DNA of 64,000 nucleotides, taken from Melocanna baccifera. Its lineage: Eukaryota; Streptophyta; Magnoliopsida; Poales; Poaceae. Below are positions 26,501 to 41,540 of the stretch, piece by piece. The notes under the pieces are model-generated. The model searched no databases. It worked only from the letters and a program-made list of their open reading frames with translations, and had not been told where the DNA came from. The translations under genes were made by a program, and so were the position numbers. Numbering within the stretch: the stretch's first letter is position 1; every line of letters begins with the position of its first letter. The stretch spans positions 29,057,826-29,121,825 of the forward strand of contig CM070691.1 of assembly GCA_036346265.1 (NCBI GenBank), written 5' to 3'.

Positions 26501-29500
26501 CTGTAATCGAGAGCTGTAGGTCACGCTTTCGAAAAATAAAAATACCTAGACAGGTCTGGTAACCCCGGAACGACTAGAAAAGCAGAAAATCGTGTGCTAT
26601 AGGTAAGCTTTCGGCAAATGTGCTCCGAAAAATAAAAATCCCCGCACTACTCCGGTAACCCTGGAACGACTAGAAAAGCTGAAATCGTGAGCTATAGGTC
26701 ACGCTTTCGACCAAATCTGTCGAGAAACAAAAATCGTTGGAATGCTCGTAATAATCGCACGACTTGAAAAGTTGAAAATCGTGAGTTATAGGTCAAGCTT
26801 TCGTGAAATGTGCTTCAAAAATAAAAATACCGGACCGCTCTGGAAACACCAGAACGACTAGAAAAGCGGAAAATCTTGAGGTATGGGTCACCCTTTCGGC
26901 AAAATGTGATGCGAAGAAATCCCCAGAATGCTCTGGTAACCCTGGAACGACTAGAAAAGTTGATAATCGTTAGCTATTGGTCACTCTTTCGGCCAAATCT
27001 GCTCCGAAAAATAAGAATCCCCGGACTGGCCCGATAACCCTAGAACGACTAGAAAAGCTGAAAATCATGAGCTATAGGTCACACTTTCGGCGGAATGTGC
27101 CCCCAAAAATAAAAATCCCAGGAATTGTTCGGTAACTCCGGAACGACTGGAAAAGCAGAAAATTGTGAGCTCGGCCAAATGTGCTCCGAAAAATAAAAAA
27201 CCCTGGACTTCCCCGGTAACCCAAAAACGACTAGAAAATTGTGAGTTATTGGTCATGCTTTCGGCCAAATGTGCTTCAAAAAATGAAAATACCCAGACCG
27301 CCCAGAAAAGACCAGAACGACAAAAAAAGCTGAAAATCGTGAGCTATAGGTACGCTTTCAGCCGAATCTTCTCCAAGATTCAAAATTCCCCCGACTGCTC
27401 CGGTAAGCCTTGAACATCTAGAAAAGCTGAAAATCGTGAGCTACAGGTCACGCTTTCGGTCAAATGTGATGCAAAAAAAAATCCCCAGATTCCTGCAGTA
27501 ACACCTTAACGACTAGAAAAGGGGAAAATCTTTACCATCGGTCACCCTTTCGCCCAAATGTGATGTGGCAAAAATCCTTGAATCCTCCGGTAACACCGGA
27601 ACAACTAGAAATGTTGAAAATCGTTAGCTATAGGTCACACTTTCGGACAAATGTGCCCGAAAAATAAAAATCCCTGGACTGCTACGATAACCCCGGAACG
27701 ACTAGAAAAGCTGAAATCTTGAGCTATAGGTTACGCTTTCGGCCAAATTAGCTTCGAGAAAAAAAATCCCTGGAATGCTCCGGTAACCCTGGAACGACTA
27801 GAAAAGTTGAAAATCGTGAGCTATACGTCAATCTTTCGGCCAATTGTGCTCCAAAAATTAAAAATATCTGGACAGGCCCGGTAACCCTGGAACGATTAGG
27901 AAAGCTAAAAATCGTGAGCTATAGGTCACGCTTTCGTCCAAATGTGCTCTGAAAAATAAAAATTCCCGCATTGGTCAGGAAACCCCGGAACGACTGGGAA
28001 AGGTAAAATGTGAGCTATAGGTTATGCTTTCGGCCAAATGTGCTCTAAAAAATAAAAATTCCTGGACAGATCCCGTAAGCCCGGAACGACTAGAAAAGCT
28101 GAAAATCGTGAGCTATAGGTCACACTTTCGGCCAAATGTGCTTCAAAAAAGAAAAATCCCCGGATTGCTCCGGTAACCCCGGGACGACTAGAAAGTGAAA
28201 ATCAGAGCTATAGGTCACGCTTTCGGCCAAATCTGCTCCGAGAAACAAAATTCCCCCGACTGCTCCGGTAACCCTTGAACGACAAGAAAAGTTGAAATCG
28301 TGAGCTATAGGTCACGCTTTCAGCCAAATGTGCTCCGAAAAACAAAAATCCCCGGATTGCTCCGGTAACCCTGAAACGACTAGAAAAGTTGAATATCGTG
28401 TGCTATAGATCACTCTTTCGGTCAAATGTGCACCGATAACCCGTAACGACTAGAAAAGTCGTCATCGAGAGATATAGGTCACGCTTTCGCTAAATTTGCT
28501 CGAGAATCAAAATTCCCAAACCGCCCAATAACCCCGAACGATTAGAAAAGGTAAAAATTGTGTGCTATAGATCACACTTTCGGCCAAATGTGTTCCGAAA
28601 TATAAATTTACCTGGGCTGCTCCGGTAACCCTGGAACGTCTAGAAGAGCAGAAAATCGTGAGCTATAGGTAAGCTTTCGGCAAATGTGCTCCGAAAAATA
28701 AAAATCCCCGCACTACTCCGGTAACCCCGGAACGACTAGAAAATCTGAAATCGTGAGCTATAGGTCACACTTTCGACCAAATCTGCCCGAGAAACAAAAA
28801 TCGTCGGAATGCTCCCGTAACACTGGCACGACTTGAAAAGCTGAAAATGGTGAGTTATAGATCATGCTTTCGGCGAAATGTGCTTCAATAAATAAAAATA
28901 CCGGACCGCTCTGGAAACACCAGAACGACTAGAAAAGCTGAAAATCGTGAGCTATAGGTACGCTTTCAGTCGAATCTTCTCCAAGAAATAAAACTCCCCC
29001 GACTGCTCCGGTAACCCTTGAACAACAAGAAAAGCTGAAAATCATGAGCTATAGGTCAGGTTTTTGGCCAAATCAGCTCCAAAATATAAAAATCCCCGGA
29101 TTGCGACGGTTACCCTGGAACGACAAGCAAAGGGGAAAATCTTTAGCTATCGGTCACCCTTTCGCCCAAATGTGATGTGGTAAAAATCCCCGAATCCTCC
29201 GGTAACACCGGAACAATTAGAAAAGTTGAAAATCGTTTGCTATTGGTCACACTTTCGGACAAATGTGCCCGAAAAATAAAAATCCCTGGACTGCTACGAT
29301 AACCCCGGAACGACTAGAAAAGCTAAAATCGTGAGCTATAGGTTACGCTTTCGGCCAAATTAGCTTCGAGAAACAAAAATCCCCGAATGCTCCGGTAACC
29401 CTGGAACGACTAGAAAAGTTGAAAATCGTGTGCTATACGTCAATCTTTCGGCCAAATGTGCTCCAAAAATTAAAAATATCCGGACAGGCCCGGTAACCCT

Positions 29501-32500
29501 GGAACGACTAGGAAAGCTGAAAATCGTGAGCTATAGGTCACACTTTCGGCCAAATGTGCTCCGAAAAAATAAAATCCCCGCACTGGTCCGGAAACCCCGG
29601 AACGATTGGGAAAGGTCAAATGTGAGCTATAGGTCATGCTTTCGGCCAAAAGTGCTTTGGAAAATAAAAATTCCTGGACAGGTCCCGTAACCCCGGAATG
29701 ACTAGAAAGCTGAAATCATGAGCTATAGGTCACACTTTCGGCGAAATCTGCTCCGAGAAACAAAATTCCCCTGACTGCTCCGGTAAACCTTGAACGACAA
29801 GAAAAGTTGAAATCGTGAGCTATAGGTCATGCTTTCGGCCAAACGTGCTCCGAAAAACAAAAATCCCCGGATTGCTCCGGTAACCCTGGAACTACTAGAA
29901 AAGTTGAAAATCGTGTGCTATAGATAACTCTTTCGGCCAAATGTGCTCCGAAAATTAAAAATATCCGGACAGGCCCGGTAAAGCTGGAACGACTAGGAAA
30001 GTTGAAAATCGTGAACTATAGGTCACGCTTTCGGCCAAATGTGCTCCGAGAAACAAAAATCGTCGGAATGCTCCCGTAACACTGGCACGACTTGAAAAGC
30101 TGAAAATTGTGAGTTATAGGTCATGCTTTCGGCGAAATGTGCTTCAAAAAATAAAAATACCCGGACCGCTCCGGAAACACCAGAACGACTAGAAAATCTG
30201 AAAATCGTGAGCTATAGGTACGCTTTCGGCCGAATCTTCTCCAAGAAATAAAACTCCCCCGACTGCTCCGGTAACCATTGAACAACAAGAAAAGCTGAAA
30301 ATCTTGAGCTATAGGTCAGGTTTTCGGCCAAATCAGCCACAAAATATAAAAATCCCAAGATTGCGGCGGTAACCGTGGAACGACTTGAAATGTTGAAAAT
30401 CGTGTGCTATAGATCACTCTTTCGGCCAAATGTGCTCCGAAAAATAAAAATCCTTGATCGCCCAGAATCGCATAACGACTACAAACGCTGAAAATCGTGA
30501 GCGGTCACGTTTTCGGCCAAATCTGATCAAAAATATAAAAATACCCGGAACGACTACAAGAGCTGAAATCGTGAGCTATAGGTCACAATTTCGACCAAAT
30601 CTGCCCTGAGAAACAAAAATCTTCGGAATTCTCCGGTAACCCTAGCACGACTAGAAAAGCAGAAAATCGGGAGTTATAGGTCACGCTTTCGGCCAAATGT
30701 GCTTTAAGAAATAAAAATACCCGGACTGCTCCATTAACACCGGAAAGACTAGAAAAGCTGAAAATCGTGAGCTACTATAGGTCACGCTTTCGGCCAAATA
30801 TGGTCTGAAAAATAAAAATCCCAGCACAGGTCTGCAAACCCCGAAACGACTAGAAAAGCTAAAATGGTGAGCTATAGGTCACGCTTTCGGCCAATTGTGC
30901 TCCGAAAATTAAAAATATCTGGACAGGTCTGGTAAACACGGAACGACAAGAAAAGCTGAAAATCGTAAGCTATAGGTCACGTTTTCGGCCAAATCTGCTG
31001 CGAAATATAAAAATACCTGGACTGCGCCGGTAACACTGGCAAGGCTACAAAAGTTGAAAGTCGTTAGCTATTGGTCACACTCTCGGCCAAATCTGCTCCA
31101 AAAAATAAAAACCCCGGACTGGCCCGGTAACCCAAGAACGACTAGAAAAGCTGAAAATCGTGAGCTATAGGTCACGCTTTCGGCCAAATGTGCTCTGAGA
31201 AATAAAAATCCCCGCACTGGTCCAGAAACCCTGAAACGACTAGAAAAGCTAAAATACGCTTTTGGCCAAATGTGCTCTGAAAAATAAAAATCCCCGCACT
31301 GGTCCGGTAACCCCGGAACAACTAGAAAGCTGAATTCATGAGCTATAAGGTCACGCTTTCGGCCAAATCTGCTCTGAGAAATAAAATTTCCCCAACTGCT
31401 CCGGTAACCCTTCAACGACAAGAAAAGTTGAATTTGTGAGCTATAGGTCACGCTTTCGGCCAAATGTGCTCCGAAAAACAAAAATCCCTGGATTGCGTCG
31501 GTAACCCGGCAACAACTAGAAAAGTTGAAAATCGTGTGCTATAGATAACTCTTTCGGCCAAATGTGCTCCGATAACCCTGGAACGACTAGAAAAACTGTA
31601 ATCGAGAGCTATAGGTCATGCTTTCGGCCAAATTTGCTCTGAGAATCAAAATTCCCAGACTGGCACAATAACCCTGGAACGATTAGAAAAGGTGAAAATT
31701 GTGTGCTATAGATCACACTTTCGGCCAAATGTGTTCCGAAATATAAAAATACCCGGGCTGCTCCGGTAACCCTGGAACGACTAGAAAAGCAGAAAACCGT
31801 GAGCTATAGGTAAGCTTTCGGCAAATTTGCTCCAAAAAATAAAAATCGCCGCACTACTCCGGTAACCCCGGAACGACTAGAAAAGCTAAAATCGTGAGCT
31901 ATAGGTCACGCTTTCGACCAAATCTCCCCCGAGAAACAAAAATCATTGGAATGCTCCCGTAACACTGGCACGCCTTGAAAAGCTGAAAATCGTGAGTGGT
32001 CATGCTTTCGGCGAAATGTGCTTCAAAAAATAAAAATACCCGGACCGCTCTGGAAACACCAGAACGACTAGAAAAGCTGAAAATCGTGAGCTATAGGTCA
32101 GATTTTCGGCCAAATCAGCTCCAAAATATAAAAATCCCTGGATTGCGACGGTAACCCTCGAACAACTTGAAAAGTTGAAAATTGTGTGCTGTAGATCACT
32201 CTTTCAGCCAAATGTGCTCCGAAAAATAGAAATCCCCAGACTGGCCCGGTAACCCTACAACGACTAGAAACACTGAAAATCGTGAGCTATAGGTAACATT
32301 TTCGGGCAAATCTGTTCCAAAATATAAAAAAACCCGGAACGACTACAAGAGCTGAAATCGTGAGCGGTCACGCTTTCGACCAAATCTGCCCCGAGAAACA
32401 AAAATCGTCGGAATGCTCCAGTAACCCTAGCACGACTAGAAAAGCAGAAAATCGGGAGTTATAGGTCACGCTTTCGGCCAAATGTGCTTCAAAAAATAAA

Positions 32501-35500
32501 AGTACCCGGATTGCTCTGGTAACATCGGAACTACTAGAAAAGCTGAAAATTGTGAGCTATATGTCATGCTTTCGGCCAAATGTGCTCCGAAAAATAAAAA
32601 TCCTAGCACAGGACCAGAAACCCTGAAACGACTAGAAAAGCTAAAATGGTGAGTTATAGGTCACACTTCCGGCCAATTGTGCTCCGAAAATTAAAAATAC
32701 CTGGACAGGTCTGGTAAACCCAGAACGACAAGAAAAGCTGAAAATCGTGAGCTATAGATCACGTTTTCGGCCAAATCTGCTACGAAATATAAAAATACCT
32801 GGACTACGCTGGTAACACCGGCATGGCTACAAAAGCTGAAAGTCGTTAACTATTGGTCACACTCTCGGCCAAATCTGCTCCAAAAAATAAAAACCCTGGA
32901 CAGGCCCGGTAACTCTGGAACGACTAGAAAAGTTGATAATCGTGAGCTATTGGTCACTCTTTCGGCCAAATCTGCTCCGAAAAATAAGAATCCCCGGACT
33001 GGCCCGTTAACCCTAGAACGACTAGAAAAGTTGAAAATCGTGAGCTATAGGTCACACTTTCGGCCAAATGTGCTCCGAAAAATAAAAATCCCTGGAATCG
33101 TTCGGTAACTACGGAACGACTGGAAAAGCAGAAAATCGTGAGCTCAGCCAAATGTGCTCCGAAAAATAAATAACCCCGGACTGCCCCGGTAACCCAAAAA
33201 CGAGTAGAAAAGCTGAAAATTGTGAGTTATAGGTCATTGCTTTCAGCCAAATGTGCTTCAAAAAAAATGAAAATACCCAGACCGCTTTGAAAAAAACGGA
33301 ACGACATGAAAAGCTGAAAATCGTGACCTATAGGTTCGCTTTCGGCCGAATCTTCTCCAAGAATCAAAATTGCCCCGACTGCTCCGGTAAGCCTGGAACA
33401 ACTAGAAAAGCTGAAAATCGTGAGCTAGGTCACGCTTTTGGTCAAATGTGATGCGAAAAAAACCCCCGGAGTCCTCCAGTAACCCTGGAACGACTAGAAA
33501 AGGGGAAAATATTTAGCTATGGGTCAACCTTTCGCCCAAATGTGATGTGACAAAAATCCCCGAATCCTGCTGTAACGCCGGAACAATTAGAAAAGTTGAA
33601 AATCGTTAGCTATAGGTCACACTTTCGGACAAATGTGCCCGAAAAATAAAAATCCCTGGAGTGCTACGATAACCCCGGAACGACTAGAAAAGCTGAAATC
33701 GTGAGCTATAGGTTACGCTTTCGGCCAAATTAGCGTCGAGAAATAAAAATCCCTGGAATCCTCCGATAACCCTGGAACGACTAGAAAAGTTGAAAATCGT
33801 GAGGTATAGGTCACGCTTTTGGCCAAATGTGCTCCAAAAAATAAAAATCCCGGCACAGGTCCGGAAACCCCGAAACAACTAGAAAAGCTAAAATGGTGAG
33901 CTATATGTCATGCTTTCGGCCAATTGTGCTGTGAAAAATAAAAATACATGGACAGGTCTGGGAACCCCGGAACGACTCGAAAAGCTGAAAATCGTGAGCT
34001 ATAGGTCACACTTTTGGCCAAATGTCCTCCAAAAAATAAAAATCCCCGGACTGCCTCGGTAACACCGGAACGAGTAGAAAAGCTGAAATCGTGAGCTATT
34101 GGTCACGCTTTCGACCAAATCTGCCCTGAGAAACAAAAATCGTCGGAATGCTCCGGTAACCCTGGCACGACTAGAAAAGCTGAGAATCATGAGCTATAGG
34201 TCACGCTTTCGGCCAAATGTGCTTCGAAAAATAAAAAACCCCGGATTGCCCCGGTAACCCTACAACGACTAGAAAAGCTAAAAATCGTGAGCTATAAGTC
34301 AGGTTTTCGGCCAAATCTGCTCCAAAATATAAAAATACCCGTACTGCGCGGTAAAACTGGCACGACTAGAAAAGTTGAAAATCGTGAGTTATAGGTCATG
34401 CTTTCGGCCAAATGTGCTTCAAAAAATGAAAATACCCAGACCGCTCTGGTAAGCCTTGAACAACTAGAAAAGCTGAAAATCATAAGCTACAGGTCACGCT
34501 TTTGGTCAAATGTGACACGGAAAAAACCCCCAGAGTCCTCCAGTAACCCCGGAACGACTAGAAAATGGGAAAATATTTAGCTATGGGTCACCCTTTCGCC
34601 CAAATGTGATGTGACAAAATCCCCGAGTCCTCCTGTAACACCGGAACAATTAGAAAAGTTGAAAATCGTTAGCTATAGGTCACACTTTCGGAAAAATGTG
34701 CCCGAAAAATAAAAATCCCTGGAGTGCTACGATAACCCCGGAACGACTAGAAAAGCTGAAATCGTGAGCTATAGGTTACGCTTTCGGCCAAATTAGCTTC
34801 GAGAAACAAAAATCCCCGGAATGCTCCAGTAACCCTGGAACGACTAGAAAAGTTGAAAATCGTGAGCTATAGGTCAGACTTTCGGCCAAATGTGCTTCAA
34901 AAAATAAAAATCCTCGGACTGCTCTAGTAACCCCGTGACAACTAGAAAGCTGAAATCATAAGCTATAAGGTCACGCTTTCGGCCAAATCTGCTCCGAGAA
35001 ACAAAATTCCCCCGACTGCTCTGGTAACCCTTGAACGACAAGAAAAGTTGAAATCGTGAGCTATAGGTCACGCTTTTGGCCAAATCTTCTCCAAGAAATA
35101 AAATTCCCCCGACTGCTCCGGTAACCCTTGAACAACAAGAAAAGCTGAAAATCATGAGCTATAGGTTAGGTTATCAGCCAAATCAGCTCCAAAATATAAA
35201 AATCCCCGGATTGCGATGGTAACCCTGGAACAACTTGAAAAGTTGAAAATCGTGTGCTATAGATCACTCTTTCGGCCAAATGTGCTTCGAAAAATAAAAA
35301 TCACCAGACTGGCCCGGTAAACCTACAACGACTAGAAACTCTGAAAATCGTGAGCTATAGGTCACGTTTTCGGCCAAATCTGTTCCAAAATATAAAAATA
35401 CCGAGAATGACTATAAGAGCTGCAATCGTGAGCGGTCACGCTTTCGACCAAATCTGCCCCGAGAAACAAAAATCGTCGGAATGCTCCGGTATCCCTAGCA

Positions 35501-38500
35501 CGACTAGAAAGGCAGAAAAACGGGAGTTATAGGTCACGCTTTCGGCCAATTGTGCTTCAAAAAATAAAAATACCCGGACTGCTCTGGTAACATCGGAACG
35601 ACTAGAAAGCTGAAAATCGTGAGCTATAGGTCACGCTTTCGGCCAAATGTGCTCCGAAAAATAAAAATCCCAGCACATGTCCGGAAATCACGAAACGACT
35701 AGAAAAGCTAAAATGGTGAGCTATACGTCACGCTTTCGGCCAATTGTGCTCCGAAAATTAAAAATACCTGGACAGGTCTGGCAAACCCAGAACGACAAGA
35801 AAAGCTGAAAATCGTGAGCTATGTCACGTTTTCAGCCAAATCTGCTGCGAAATATAAAAATACCCGGACTGCGCCGGTAACGCTGGCATGGCTACAAAAG
35901 CTGAAAGACGTTAGCTATTGGTCACACTCTCGGCCAAATCTGCTCCAAAAAATAAAAACCCCGGACTGGCCCGGTAACCCTGGAACGACTAGAAAAGTTG
36001 AAAATCGTGAGCTATAGGTCACGCTTTCGTCCAAATGTGCTCCGAGAAATAAAAATCCCCAGACTGGTCCAGAAACCGCGAAACGACTAGAAAAGCTAAA
36101 ATACGCTTTCGGCCAAGTGTGCTCCGAAAAATAAAAATCCTCAGACCGTCCCAGAACCCGAACGACTAGAAAAGCTGAAATCGTGAGGTATAGGTCACGC
36201 TTTCAGCGAAGTGCGCTCCGAAAAATAAAAATACCTAAACAACTATGGTAACACCAGAACGACTAGAAAAGTTCAAAATCGTGAGCTCTAGGTCAGGCTT
36301 TCGACCAAATGTGATGCGAAAAAAGAAATCCCCGTAGTCCTTCAGTAACCCTAGAACGACTAGAAAAGCGGAAAATCTTGCCCTTTCGGCAAAATGTGAT
36401 GCGAAGAAATCCCCGGAATGCTCCGGTAACCCTGGAACGACTAGAAAAGTTGATAATCGTTAGCTATTGGTCACTCTTTTGGCCAAATCTGCCCCGAAAA
36501 ATAAGTATCCCCGGACTGGCCCGTTAACCCTAGAACGACTAGAAAAGCTGAAAATCCTGAGCTATAGTTCACACTTTCGGCCAATTGTGCTCCGAAAAAT
36601 AAAAATCCCTAGAATCGTTCAGTAAGTCCGGAACGACAGGAAAAGCCGAAAATCGTGAGCTCGGCCAAATGTACTCCGAAAAATAGAAAACCCCGGACTT
36701 GCCCAGTAAACCAAAGACGACTAGAAAAGTTGAAAATCGTGAGGTATAGGTCACGCTTTTGGCCAAATGTGCTCCAAAAAATAAAAATCCCGGCACAGGT
36801 CCGGAAACCCCGAAACAACTAGAAAAGCTAAAATGGTGAGCTATATGTCATGCTTTCGGCCAATTGTGCTGTGAAAAATAAAAATACATGGATAGGTCTG
36901 GTAACCCCGGAACGACTCGAAAAGCTGAAAATCGTGAGCTCTAGGTCACACTTTTGGCCAAATGTGCTCCGAAAAATAAAAATCCCCGGACTGCCCCGGT
37001 AACACCGGAACGAGTAGAAAAGCTGAAATCGTGAGCTATTGGTCACGCTTTCGACCAAATCTGCCCAGAGAAACAAAAATCGTCGGAATGCTCCGGTAAC
37101 CCTGGCACGACTAGAAAAGCTGAGAATGATGAGAGGTCACGCTTTCGACCAAATGTGCTCCGAAAAATAAAAAACCCCGAACTGCTCCGGTAACCCTACA
37201 ACGACTAGAAAAGCTGAAAATCGTGAGCTATAGGTCAGGTTTTCGGCCAAATCTGCTCCAAAATATAAAAATACCCGCATCGCACAGAAACCGCACGACT
37301 AGAAAAGTTGAAAATCGTGAGTTATAGGTCATGCTTTCGGCCAAATGTGCTTCAAAAAATGAAAATACCTGGACCGCTCTAGTAAGCCTTGACAACTAGA
37401 AAAGCTGAAAATCGGAGGCTACAGGTCACGCTTTCGGTCAAATGTGATGCGAAAAAAACCCCCGGAGTCCTCCAGCAACCCCGGAACGACTAGAAAAGGG
37501 GAAAATATTTAGCTATGTGTCACCCTTTCGCCCAAATGTGATGTGACAAAAATCCCCGAATCCTCCTGTAACACCGAAACAATTAGAAAAGTTGAAAATC
37601 GTTAGCTATATGTCACACTTTCGGAAAATGTGCCCGAAAAATAAAAATCCCTGGAGTGCTACGATAACCCCGGAACGACTAGAAAAGCTGAAATCGTGAG
37701 CTATAGGTTACGCTTTCGGCCAAATTAGCTTCGAGAAACAAAAATCCCCGGAATGCTCCGGTAACCCTGGAACGACTAGAAAAGTTGAAAATCGTGAGCT
37801 ATAGGTCAGACTTTCGGCCAAATGTGCTTCAAAAAATAAAAATCCCCTGACGCTCCAAAGAACCCGTGACAACTAGAAAGCTGAAATCATGAGCTATAAG
37901 GTCACGCGCCGCCAAATCTGCCCGAGAAACAAAATTCCCGATCGCTCCGTAACCCTTGAACGACAAGAAAAGTAGAAATCGTGAGCTATAGGTCACGCTT
38001 TTGGCCAAATGTGCTCCGAAAAAAGAATCCCCGGATTGCTCCGGTAAACCTGGAACGACTTGAAAAGTTGAAAATCGTGTGCTATAGATTACTCTTTCGG
38101 CTAAATGTGCTCCGATAACCCCGGAACGACTAGAAAAGCTGTAATCGAGAGCTATAGGTCACGCTTTCGGCAAAATTTCCTCTGAGAATCAAAATTCCCA
38201 GACAGGCCCAATAACCCTAGAACGATTAGAAAAGCTAAAATGGTGCGCTATATGTCATGCTTTCGGCCAATTGTGCTGTGAAAAATAAAAATACCTAGAC
38301 AGGTCTGGTAACCCCAGAACGACTAGAAAAGCAGAAAATCGTGAGCTATAGGTAAGCTTTCGGCAAATGTGCTCCGAAAAATAAAAATCCCCGCACTACT
38401 CCGGTAACCCTGGAACGACTAGAAAAGCTGAAATCGTGAGCTGTCACGCTTTCGACCAAATCTACCCCGAGAAACAAAAATCGTTGGAATGCTCCCGTAA

Positions 38501-41500
38501 CACTAGCACGACTTGAAAAGCTGAAAATCGTGGGTTATAGGTCATGCTTCCGCGAAATGTGCTTCAAAAAATAAAAATACCCGGACCGCTCTGGAAACAC
38601 CAGAACGACTAGAAAAGCTGAAAATCGTGAGCTATAGGTACGCTTTCGGCCGAATGTTCTCCAAGAAATAAAATTCCCCCGACTGCTCCGGTAACCCTTG
38701 AACAACAAGAAAAGCTGAAAATCATGAGCTATAGGTTAGGTTTTCGGCCAAATCAGCTCCAAAATATAAAAATCCCTGGATTGCGACGGTAACCCTGGAA
38801 CAACTTGAAAAGTTGAAAATCGTGTGCTATAGATCATTCTTTCGGCCAAATGTGCTCCGAAAAATAAAAATTCCCAGACTGGCCCGGTAACCCTACAACG
38901 ACTAGAAACATTGAAAATCGTGAGCTATAGGTCACTTTTTCGGCCAAATCTGTTCCAAAATATAAAAATACCCAGAATGACTATAAGAGCTGAAATCGTG
39001 AGCGGTCACGCTTTCGACCAAATCTGCCCTGAGAAACAAAAATCGTCGGAATTCTCCGGTAACCCTAGCACGACTAGAAAAGCAGAAAATCGGGAGTTAT
39101 AGGTCACGCTTTCGGCCAAATGTGCTTCAAAAAATAAAAATACCCGGACTGCTCTTGTAACATCGAAACGACTAGAAAGCTGAAAATCGTGAGCTATAGG
39201 TCACGCTTTCGGCCAAATGTGCTCCGAAAAATAAAAATCCCAGCACAGGTCCGGAAACCCCGAAACGACTAGAAAAGCTAAAATGGTGAGCTATACGTCA
39301 CGCTTTCGGCCAATTGTGCTCCGAAAATTAAAAATACCTGGACAGGTCTGGCAAACCCAGAACGACAAGAAAAGCTGAAAATCGTGAGCTATATGTCACG
39401 TTTTCGGCCAAATCTGCTGCGAAATATAAAAATACCCGATCGCGCAGAACGCGGCATGGGTACAAAAGTCGAAAGACGTTAGCTATTGGTCACACTCTCG
39501 CCAAATCGCCCAAAAATAAAAACCCTGACCGCCCGTAACCCCGAACGACTAGAAAAGTTGAAAATCGTGAGCTATAGGTCACGCTTTCATCCAAATGTGC
39601 TCCGAGAAATAAAAATCCCCAGACTGGTCCAGAAACCGCGAAACGACTACAAAAGCTAAAATACGCTTTCGGCCAAGTGTGCTCCGAAAAATAAAAATCC
39701 CCGCACTGGTCCGGGAACCCCGGAACGACTAGAAAAGCTGAAATCGTGAGGTATAGGTCACGCTTTCGCCAAGCGCGCCCAAAAATAAAAATACCTGAAC
39801 AACTACGGTAACACCAGAACGACTAGAAAAGTTCAAAATCGTGAGCTCTAGGTCAGGCTTTCGACCAAATGTGATGCGAAAAAAGAAATCCCAGTAGTCC
39901 TTCAGCAACCCCGGAACGACTAGAAAAGCGGAAAATCTTGCCCTTTCGGCAAAATGTGACGCGAAGAAATCCCCGGTATGCTCCGGTAACCCTGAAACGA
40001 CTAGAAAAGTTGATAATCGTTAGCTATTGGTCACTCTTTCGGCCAAATCTGCTCCAAAAAATAAGTATCCCCGGACTGGCCCGTTAACCCTAGAACGACT
40101 AGAAAAGCTGAAAATCCTGAGCTATAGTTCACACTTTCGGCCAATTGTGCTCCGAAAAATAAAAATCCCTAGAATCGTTCGGTTAGTCCGGAACGACTGG
40201 AAAAGCAGAAAATCGTGAGCTCGGCCAAATGTACTCCGAAAAATAAAAAACCCCGGACTGCCCCGGTAACCCAAAGACGACTTGAAAAGCTAAAAATCGT
40301 GAGCTATATGTCATGCTTTCTGCCAATTGTGCTGTGAAAAATAAAAATACATGGACAGGTCTGGTAACCCTGGAACGACTCGAAAAGCTGAAAATCGTGA
40401 GCTATAGGTCACACTTTTGGCCAAATGTGCTCTGAAAAATAAAATCCTCGACTGCCCTGGAACACCGAACGCAGAAAAAGTGAAATCGTGAGCTATTGGT
40501 CACGCCACCAAATATGCCCCGAGAAACAAAAATCGTTGAATGCTCCGTAACCCCTGGCACGACTAGAAAAGCTGAGAATCATGAGCTATAGGTCACGCTT
40601 TCGGCCAAATGTGCTCGAAAATAAAAACCCGGATCGCCCCAGAACCCTACAACGACTAGAAAAGTTGAAAATCGTGAGCTATAGGTCAGGTTTTCGGCCA
40701 AATCGGCTGCAAAATATAAAAATACCCGTACTACGCGGTAAAACTGGCACGACTAGACAAGTTGAAAATCGTGAGTTATAGGTCATGCTTTCGGCCAAAT
40801 GTGCTTCAAAAAATGAAAATACCTGGACCGCTCTGGTAAGCCTTGAACAACTAGAAAAGCTGAAAATCGGAGGCTACAGGTCACGCTTTCGGTCAAATGT
40901 GATGCGAAAAAAATCCCCGTAGTCCTCCAGTAACCCCGGAACGACTAGAAAAGGGGAAAATATTTAGCTATGGGTCACCCTTTCGCCCAAATGTGATGTG
41001 ACAAAAATCCCCGAATCCTCCTGTAACACCGGAACAATTAGAAAAGTTGAAAATCGTTAGCTAGGTCACACTTTCGGACAAATGTGCCCGAAAAATAAAA
41101 ATTCCTGGAGTGCCACGATAACCCCGGAATGACTAGAAAAGCTGAAATCGTGAGCTATAGGTTACGCTTTCGGCCAAATTAGCTTCGAGAAACAAAAATC
41201 CCCGGAATGCACCGGTAACCCTGGAACGACTAGAAAAGTTGAAAATCGTGAGCTATAGGTCAGACTTTCGGCCAAATGTGCTTCAAAAAATAAAAATCCC
41301 TGATCGCTCCATCGACCCGTGACAACTAGAAAGCTGAAATCATGAGCTATAAGGTCACGCTTTCGGCCAAATCTGCTCCAAGAAACAAAATTCCCCTGAC
41401 TGCTCTGGTAACCCTTGAACGACAAGAAAAGTTGAAATCGTGAGCTATAGGTCACACTTTCGGCCAAATGTGCTCCGAAAAAAGAATCCTCGGATTGCTC

Positions 41501-41540
41501 CGGTAACCCTGGAACGACTTGAAAAGTTGAAAATCATGTG

